Source: Rhodobacterales bacterium CG2_30_65_12
Lineage (GTDB): Bacteria; Pseudomonadota; Alphaproteobacteria; Rhodobacterales; Rhodobacteraceae
DNA: 6,042 bases
Assembly (NCBI GenBank): GCA_001873585.1
Contig: MNZL01000068.1
Location: 24,826 to 30,867, forward strand
Direction of reading: 5' to 3'
Position numbers and translations under genes: made by a program. The notes beneath the pieces were generated by a model. The model was not told the origin of the DNA. It saw only the letters and a program-made list of their open reading frames with translations, and searched no databases. Shown here one piece after another: positions 1-6,042 of this stretch; position 1 is the stretch's first letter, and every line of letters starts with the position of its first letter.

Positions 1-96
1 CAGCCGATCCTCGGGCAGACCATCGTCGCGCCCGAAGTAATACATCATCAGCCAGATCAGTGCGGCGGTGATCAAGACAAGCCGGATAATACCCAT
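1..96 (-). CDS. Partial membrane-anchored protein, N-terminus only (unidentified)
   Basis: Reading the minus strand from the ATG at 96-94 gives 32 codons without a stop before the window edge. The product begins MGIIRLVLITAALIWLMMYY and continues FGRDDGLPEDRL. Residues 2-20 form one hydrophobic segment with a single early Arg, followed by a charged stretch, so it looks like a signal anchor or uncleaved signal sequence with the rest exported or periplasmic. A good ribosome binding sequence (AAGGGAG on the minus strand, bases 107-101) lies four bases before the ATG and supports this start. The gene is divergent from parC. Short proteins with this kind of N-terminus in Rhodobacterales often carry an SH3-like domain, but that part would lie outside the window, so no function is assigned. 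The frame is too short for a length-based ORF list; the start signal and hydrophobic N-terminus are the reasons for calling it. Confidence 0.65.
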   Translation of the reverse strand, partial: MGIIRLVLITAALIWLMMYYFGRDDGLPEDRL

Positions 97-188
97 GGTT
101 CTCCCTTACCGCTCGCGAGCCAATCGCGCCAGAGGCCGCCGCGCACGGGGAAAGTCCCGGCAGACCTCCCCGACCGGTGCGCCGCCGC

Positions 189-217
189 TTGCCGGGGGCA
201 AGGCGTGCGGGTAGACA
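189..217 (+). promoter_or_regulatory. Candidate sigma-70-type promoter for parC
   Basis: TTGCCG (189-194) and TAGACA (212-217) are separated by exactly 17 bases. They match the TTGACA and TATAAT consensus at 4/6 and 3/6 positions. Transcription would start about seven bases after the -10 element, at roughly 224-225, on or next to the parC ATG. The -35 element overlaps a small perfect inverted repeat (188-193 with 197-202, loop GGG). Matches this weak arise by chance in GC-rich DNA; the spacing and position are what make it worth listing. Confidence 0.3.
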
Positions 218-224
218 GACCCAC

Positions 225-2564
<2,340 letters not shown>

Positions 2565-2575
2565 GGCAGGGCGCC

Positions 2576-3769
2576 GTGGCGTTTCGTGATCTCAGCACCG
2601 AATACGCCGGCCGGGGTGCTGCGATGTTTCGCCTCGCGCTGAAAACCGGCGCGCTCACCGTCTTCACGCTCGGGTTCTACCGGTTCTGGATGAAAACCCG
2701 GATGCGGCGCTACTATTGGTCGGCGATCCGCCCCGGTGGTCATCCGCTGGAATTCACCGGAAAAGCCACCGAAATGCTTATCGGTTTTCTGACGGCAGTG
2801 GTGTTTTTGTCGTTTTACATCGGCCTCGTGAACCTGGTGCTGATGTTCTTTTCCTTCAGCCTGTTCAAGAGCGAGGCCCCGGCCTACGCGGTCTCGTTTC
2901 TTGGCCTCGTGCCGATATTCTTCTTCGCCCATTACCGCGCCCGGCGCTACATCCTTGCCCGCACCCGCTGGCGCGGTATCCGCTTCGGGCTGGAGCCGGG
3001 GGTGAAAGGCTATGTCTGGCGCGCGAGCCTGTGGTGGCTCGTGACCCTGCTGACAGCTGGGATTCTCTGGCCGGTGAAAACCTATGAGCTGGAGAAATAC
3101 CGCACCGACCGCACGTTCTACGGCGATCAGCGGTTTGAGCAGACCGGCGGGCGCTGGAGCCTTATGGCGGCGATGAAGCACGTCTGGCTCGGGGTCGCGC
3201 TGATCGCCGCTGGCGTCGGCATGGCGACAGCAGGCGACGAACCGATCTGGCTCATCGCGGCGGCGATGGGCGGGGTCTGGGCAGCGCTGGGCCTTGCCTA
3301 CTGGAAGGCCGAGAGCTTCCGCCGCCTGTCCGCAGGCAAGAAGCTCGGCGAAGCCGGGTTGCGCGCGCGGCCCCGCGCGGGCCGGATCGTCGGCATCTAC
3401 CTCATCGGTGCGCTGGCGATCTCGGCCATTCTCACCGCGCTGGTGGCCGGCCTGCTCGTCCTGATCGGCCTGCTCTTTGCGCTGCTCGACCCGGAGGTGA
3501 TCAGCCGGGGCTTTGACGATTTTGCCTCGCTCGCCGCGCTGCCGGCCTGGGCGGCCACGGCGCTGGGGCTGGTGGCCTATTTCGCGGTGTTCCTGTTCTG
3601 GGGCGTGCTGCGCGAGGTGTTCATCACCATGCCGATGGCGCGCCACTTCGCCGAGAGCCTTGAGATCGTGAACCCCGATGCGCTGCTGGCGATTCGCCAG
3701 CGCCCGCGCGACGAGTTCGCCGAGGCCGAGGGCTTTGCCGATGCCCTGCCGCTGGGGGACGGGATATGA
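2576..3769 (+). CDS. DUF898 / YjgN-like polytopic inner-membrane protein
   Basis: A 397-residue membrane protein whose function is not established in any family member I know. It is recognised by the family hallmarks TLGFYRFWMKTRMRRYYWS (31-49), RRYILARTRWRGIRFGLEPG (123-142) and LEKYRTDRTFYGDQRFEQTG (172-191). The length is close to E. coli YjgN. Hydrophobic segments lie at about 67-92, 101-120, 150-168, 200-218, 222-242, 268-303 (long enough for two) and 324-346. The first and third hallmarks look like two copies of one unit: a hydrophobic LT.FT/LLT.G segment, an aromatic/proline turn, a basic-aromatic run, then FEFTG/FEQTG. The C-terminus (DALLAIRQRPRDEFAEAEGFADAL) is acidic and probably cytoplasmic. 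The GTG start at 2576 follows the parC stop by 11 bases and has AGGGCAGG just upstream. The stop overlaps the next ATG, so cotranslation with the M48 peptidase is likely. Confidence 0.88.
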   Translation: MAFRDLSTEYAGRGAAMFRLALKTGALTVFTLGFYRFWMKTRMRRYYWSAIRPGGHPLEFTGKATEMLIGFLTAVVFLSFYIGLVNLVLMFFSFSLFKSEAPAYAVSFLGLVPIFFFAHYRARRYILARTRWRGIRFGLEPGVKGYVWRASLWWLVTLLTAGILWPVKTYELEKYRTDRTFYGDQRFEQTGGRWSLMAAMKHVWLGVALIAAGVGMATAGDEPIWLIAAAMGGVWAALGLAYWKAESFRRLSAGKKLGEAGLRARPRAGRIVGIYLIGALAISAILTALVAGLLVLIGLLFALLDPEVISRGFDDFASLAALPAWAATALGLVAYFAVFLFWGVLREVFITMPMARHFAESLEIVNPDALLAIRQRPRDEFAEAEGFADALPLGDGI

Positions 3770-4941
3770 CCGTGGCCACGGCCCTTGCCGCCTTCGCCGA
3801 TTTCCTTGGAGGCGAACGGGCGGTGGTCGAGCGCGTCGAAATCGTGCTCGCGCCCGACCGGCTCACCATCCACCGCCCCGATGGGAAAAGCCTCCACTGG
3901 CTTGCCGCCGATCTGCGCGAATTGCCCGACCAGGCCGACCGGACCGCGCTGGTGCTCACCCACCCCGGCGATCCGCTTGCCCGCTTGATGGTCGCCGACA
4001 AGGAGATCGTCGCCCGCCTGCGCGCCAACGCGCCGGCGTTGCACCGCCGCCCACCCTTGGAAAACAAGCGCCGCATCCTCGGCTGGGGGTTGGGCGCGCT
4101 GGCCTCGGTGGCGCTGATCATCTTCGTGCTGGTGCCGGTGATGGCCAACCAGCTTGCCGCCTACCTGCCGCCTTCTGGCGAAAAGGCGCTTGGCGATGCC
4201 ACCTATGAACGTATCCGTGCGGCGCTGGGCGATAACATGCTGCCGGTCGAGGTGTGCGAGGCACCGGAAGGGCGCGCGGCGCTCGCGGCGATGGCGGCGC
4301 GGCTGAACGCCGGGCCGGATCTGCCCTATGCCGTCGACATCGCCGTGCTCGATCACGATCTCGTCAATGCCTTCGCCATGCCGGGTGGGCGGGTCGTGAT
4401 CTTTCGCGGCCTCCTGGAAGAAGCGGCAAACCCCGACGAGGTGGCTGCGGTGCTGGCGCACGAGCTTGGCCATGTGGCAAACCGAGATCCGACCCGCGAT
4501 GCGCTGCGGCTGGCCGGGTCGGTTGGGGTGCTCGGCCTCATCTTTGGTGATTTCGCCGGTGGCACCGTGGTGCTGATGCTCGCCAACCAGCTCATCAATG
4601 CGCAATACAGCCAGTCCGCCGAGGCCGGGGCCGACGATTACGCCCATGCGCGGCTGACTGAAGCCGGGCTGCCGCCGGCGGCGCTTGGCACGTTTTTCGA
4701 GCGGCTGCGCGATGAATACGGCGATGCCGAGGGGCTGGCCGCGCATTTCTCGACTCATCCGCAAATGACCGCCCGGATCGAGGCGGCGCGCGCGGCGCAA
4801 GAGGCCGCCGAACGCGCCGGGCGCACCGGCACGCCGGCGCTCGATGCGGGCCAGTGGCGCGCCCTTCGGGCGATCTGCGGGGCGGTGGTAGACGCCCCCG
4901 TTGCTGGCAAGGCGCTCGGCGGGAAAAAGGCCGGCGGCTGA
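3766..4941 (+). CDS. Membrane-anchored M48-family zinc metallopeptidase
   Basis: A 391-residue protease of the M48 (HtpX/Oma1/BepA-like) group. The zinc site is complete: HELGH at 232-236 supplies two histidines and the catalytic Glu233, and Glu286 in SAEAGADDYA is the expected third ligand, with Asp290 at the family position. The STHP motif (329-332) also fits. A non-catalytic N-terminal region (1-100) contains a beta-rich-looking stretch with LHWLAADLRELPDQAD. A basic KRR at 101-103 leads into a single transmembrane helix at about 105-126, so the positive-inside rule predicts a cytoplasmic N-terminus and periplasmic protease domain. A second hydrophobic stretch at 249-275 lies between the zinc ligands and may be part of the fold or touch the membrane. 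The ATG overlaps the DUF898 stop as ATGA, with GGGGGAC upstream. By analogy with BepA and LoiP it may act in envelope protein quality control; the substrate is unknown. Confidence 0.92.
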   Translation: MTVATALAAFADFLGGERAVVERVEIVLAPDRLTIHRPDGKSLHWLAADLRELPDQADRTALVLTHPGDPLARLMVADKEIVARLRANAPALHRRPPLENKRRILGWGLGALASVALIIFVLVPVMANQLAAYLPPSGEKALGDATYERIRAALGDNMLPVEVCEAPEGRAALAAMAARLNAGPDLPYAVDIAVLDHDLVNAFAMPGGRVVIFRGLLEEAANPDEVAAVLAHELGHVANRDPTRDALRLAGSVGVLGLIFGDFAGGTVVLMLANQLINAQYSQSAEAGADDYAHARLTEAGLPPAALGTFFERLRDEYGDAEGLAAHFSTHPQMTARIEAARAAQEAAERAGRTGTPALDAGQWRALRAICGAVVDAPVAGKALGGKKAGG

Positions 4942-4960
4942 GCCGGGCGCCTGGCCGTTT
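4929..4960 (+). terminator. Candidate intrinsic terminator over the M48 stop codon
   Basis: GGCCGGCG (4929-4936) can pair with CGCCTGGCC (4948-4956), leaving T4952 bulged. This gives an eight-pair GC-rich stem around an 11-base loop that includes the M48 stop codon, followed by GTTT at 4957-4960. An alternative inner stem CGGC-TGA-GCCG (4935-4945) is also possible. The T run is short, so termination may be partial. It would separate the parC-DUF898-M48 unit from the lipoprotein gene. Confidence 0.35.
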
Positions 4961-4987
4961 GCAAGGGCTGGCGCAAGTCTGTATCCA
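4959..4987 (+). promoter_or_regulatory. Candidate promoter for the lipoprotein gene
   Basis: TTGCAA (4959-4964) and TATCCA (4982-4987) are spaced by 17 bases and match the sigma-70 consensus at 4/6 and 3/6 positions. A start near 4994 would give a leader of about 33 bases that includes the AAGGAG ribosome site. It lies directly after the candidate terminator, which is a sensible place for a new transcription unit, but the element matches are weak. Confidence 0.3.
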
Positions 4988-5011
4988 TGAGCGTTGAATC
5001 CGCCCCGGCTT

Positions 5012-5017
5012 AAGGAG
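5012..5017 (+). promoter_or_regulatory. Strong Shine-Dalgarno that fixes the lipoprotein start
   Basis: AAGGAG lies nine bases before the ATG at 5027. It is the closest match to the anti-Shine-Dalgarno consensus among the start sites in this window. It decides for ATG 5027 over the in-frame TTG at 4994, which has no ribosome site and would put eleven polar residues in front of the signal peptide. Confidence 0.8.
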
Positions 5018-5026
5018 CCCGTAGCC

Positions 5027-5653
5027 ATGCCCCCCCTCGCCCGTCTCGCCCGCGTTCCAACCGCCCTCGGCCTTGCCGCCGTCCTGCTCGCGGCCTGCGC
5101 CGTGACCGATCTCGACGAAACCCCGCCGCCGATGGGCCGCTTCCTGCTCGGCCACAACATTGTCGTGGTAGCGAAGGATATCGAGGCGGCGCCGCTGTCG
5201 CGCACGTTAACTGACGAGGCTTGGGTGGGCACCGTGCGCAAGGCGGTGAACGATCGGTTCAGCCGCTACGACGGCGACCAGTATTTTCACATCTCCACCG
5301 CGATCCTCGGCTACATGCTCGCGCCTGCGGGGGTGCCCATCGTTGCCGCGCCAAAATCCATTCTGATGGCCGATGTCTACGTCTACCGCGATTCCGATGG
5401 CGGCAAGCCGATCAACGAAGAGCCCAAGCGCTTTACCGTCTTCGAGGAGGGGGGCGACGTGATCGTCGGCTCGGGCCTGACCCGCACCGCCGAGCAGCAG
5501 GCCGAAAGCCTTGCGCGCAACCTCGCCAAGGCGATCCACGACTGGATGCTGGAAAATCCCGACTGGTTCGGCGACGCGTCCTTGATGGATCCCGCCACCA
5601 CCTCGCCGGGCCGTGCGGTTCAGCCGCTCGCCGATGCGCCGGGCGCGGGCTGA
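5027..5653 (+). CDS. Predicted lipoprotein, conserved-hypothetical type
   Basis: A 208-residue predicted lipoprotein with no function that I can name. The signal peptide has Arg6 and Arg9, a hydrophobic core at about 12-22 (ALGLAAVLLAA), and the lipobox LAAC, so Cys24 would be lipidated. The residue after Cys is Ala rather than Asp, which by the E. coli rule favours the outer membrane. The mature part has a well-formed alternating core: LGHNIVVVAKDIE (41-53), a segment with RFSRYDGDQYFHIST (77-91), ILGYMLAPAGVPIVAAPKS (93-111), a strand ILMADVYVYRD (112-122), then NEEPKRFTVFE (130-140). It ends in a helix AEQQAESLARNLAKAIHDWM (155-174) and NPDWF (177-181), followed by a Pro/Ala-rich tail from about 188. 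It resembles a small lipoprotein I associate with Rhodobacterales, recognised by style only. It sits between the M48 protease gene and tuf and probably has its own promoter. Confidence 0.82.
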   Translation: MPPLARLARVPTALGLAAVLLAACAVTDLDETPPPMGRFLLGHNIVVVAKDIEAAPLSRTLTDEAWVGTVRKAVNDRFSRYDGDQYFHISTAILGYMLAPAGVPIVAAPKSILMADVYVYRDSDGGKPINEEPKRFTVFEEGGDVIVGSGLTRTAEQQAESLARNLAKAIHDWMLENPDWFGDASLMDPATTSPGRAVQPLADAPGAG

Positions 5654-5686
5654 GGGGCGCAACATCCGCTTGATTTTCCGCGCCCG
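5640..5686 (+). terminator. Inverted repeat after the lipoprotein gene, possible terminator
   Basis: CGGGCGCGG (5640-5648) is perfectly complementary to CCGCGCCCG (5678-5686), a nine-base arm with a 29-base loop spanning the stop codon. The right arm can instead pair through GCGCCC (5680-5685) with GGGCGC (5655-5660), a six-pair stem with a 19-base loop. There is no T run after either stem (the TTTT at 5674-5677 is inside the loop), so this is not a textbook intrinsic terminator. It may be a 3'-end-protecting or Rho-related structure, or simple GC-rich coincidence. Confidence 0.22.
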
Positions 5687-5698
5687 AACACGTAACGA
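5670..5698 (+). promoter_or_regulatory. Weak candidate promoter for tuf
   Basis: TTGATT (5670-5675, 4/6 to consensus) is followed after 17 bases by TAACGA (5693-5698, only 2/6). A start near 5705 would leave a leader of about 52 bases before the tuf ATG. A strongly expressed gene such as tuf needs a strong promoter, and the -10 element here is poor, so tuf may also be read from further upstream. Confidence 0.2.
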
Positions 5699-5706
5699 GC
5701 GCGCGG

Positions 5707-5732
5707 ACACGAACCGGGTTCGCGTGGAACCC
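5707..5732 (+). repeat. Overlapping inverted repeats in the tuf leader
   Basis: CGAAC (5710-5714) pairs with GTTCG (5718-5722) across a CGG loop, and the stem extends outward to 5707-5725 with one mismatch. The central GGGTTC (5716-5721) can instead pair with GAACCC (5727-5732) across the five-base loop GCGTG. The two stems share bases and cannot form together. They lie 24 bases or more before the tuf ATG and do not cover its probable ribosome site (GAGG, 5743-5746). Confidence 0.5.
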
Positions 5733-5756
5733 CCCAAATGACGAGGCTTTTGGCTC

Positions 5757-6042
5757 ATGGGCAAGGAAAAGTTTGCGCGCAACAAACCGCACGTCAACAT
5801 TGGCACGATCGGCCACGTTGACCACGGCAAGACGACGCTGACGGCGGCGATCACGAAGTATTTCGGCGATTTCAAGGCGTACGACCAGATTGACGCGGCG
5901 CCGGAAGAGAAGGCGCGGGGGATCACGATCTCGACGGCGCACGTGGAATACGAGACCGAAGCGCGCCACTATGCCCACGTCGATTGCCCCGGCCACGCCG
6001 ACTATGTGAAGAACATGATCACCGGTGCGGCGCAGATGGACG
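5757..6042 (+). CDS. tuf: Elongation factor Tu, N-terminal part (cut by window end)
   Basis: The 95 complete codons match the G domain of EF-Tu, the GTPase that delivers aminoacyl-tRNA to the ribosome. The P-loop GHVDHGKT is at 19-26, the switch I threonine is in RGITI (Thr57), and the DCPGH G3 motif is at 76-80 with His80 at the catalytic-histidine position of E. coli His84. The stretch DYVKNMITGAAQMD then runs to the edge. The switch I approach is shorter than in E. coli (KYFGDFKAYDQID at 34-46), a form I associate with Rhodobacterales. The start MGKEKFARNKPHVNIGTIGH aligns with the E. coli start, and GAGG lies ten bases before the ATG. Bacteria of this group commonly carry two nearly identical tuf copies; this window cannot tell which one this is. 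The remaining roughly 300 codons are outside the window. Confidence 0.98.
   Translation, partial: MGKEKFARNKPHVNIGTIGHVDHGKTTLTAAITKYFGDFKAYDQIDAAPEEKARGITISTAHVEYETEARHYAHVDCPGHADYVKNMITGAAQMD

Noticed and set aside
177..224. GTG at 177 as the parC start
   Set aside because: It would add an Arg/Gly-rich 16-residue extension with no ribosome site and no likeness to ParC N-termini. ATG 225 gives a usual start.
4994..5026. TTG at 4994 as the lipoprotein start
   Set aside because: It has no ribosome site and would place eleven polar residues before the signal peptide. ATG 5027 has AAGGAG at the right distance.
3577..5241. A 554-codon minus-strand open frame over the M48 and lipoprotein genes
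   Set aside because: It lies opposite two well-supported genes and has low-complexity Arg/Gly/Ala/His composition with no motif.
5716..5732. T-arm-like hairpin (GGGTTC...GAACCC) suggesting a tRNA before tuf
   Set aside because: tRNA genes are often found near tuf, but there is no acceptor stem, D arm or anticodon arm in the surrounding bases and the loop is five bases instead of seven.

Overview
This is a GC-rich chromosomal window that looks alphaproteobacterial, most likely from the order Rhodobacterales. The assignment is inference from remembered family features: the ParC sequence style (GNIDGDNPAASRYTEARMT), the short EF-Tu insert region (KYFGDFKAYDQID), and a DUF898 protein and small lipoprotein of the kind seen in that group. 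No phage, transposon, CRISPR or RNA gene is visible. Intergenic gaps are short and nothing in base composition suggests transfer.

Layout. Positions 1-96 hold the 5' end of a minus-strand gene whose product begins with a membrane-spanning or signal-anchor segment. A 128-base divergent gap follows. Then come four plus-strand genes and part of a fifth: parC (topoisomerase IV subunit A, 225-2564), a DUF898/YjgN-like polytopic membrane protein (2576-3769), a membrane-anchored M48 zinc metallopeptidase (3766-4941), a small lipoprotein (5027-5653), and the first 95 codons of tuf (EF-Tu, from 5757, cut by the window end).

parC, the DUF898 gene and the M48 gene have gaps of 11 and -4 bases, with an ATGA stop/start overlap between the last two, so they are probably one transcript. 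A GC-rich hairpin followed by a short T run sits over the M48 stop codon and may end that unit. The lipoprotein gene has its own strong Shine-Dalgarno sequence and a weak candidate promoter. tuf has a 103-base leader region with several overlapping inverted repeats.

The core of the window (parC, tuf) is ordinary housekeeping. The least understood part is the DUF898-M48 pair: two inner-membrane proteins, one a predicted periplasm-facing protease, translationally coupled and next to a lipoprotein. Other points of interest are a possible leaderless parC mRNA and a ParC with alanine at the classic quinolone-contacting serine position. Long open frames antisense to parC and to the M48 gene are best explained by high-GC codon bias and are not called.
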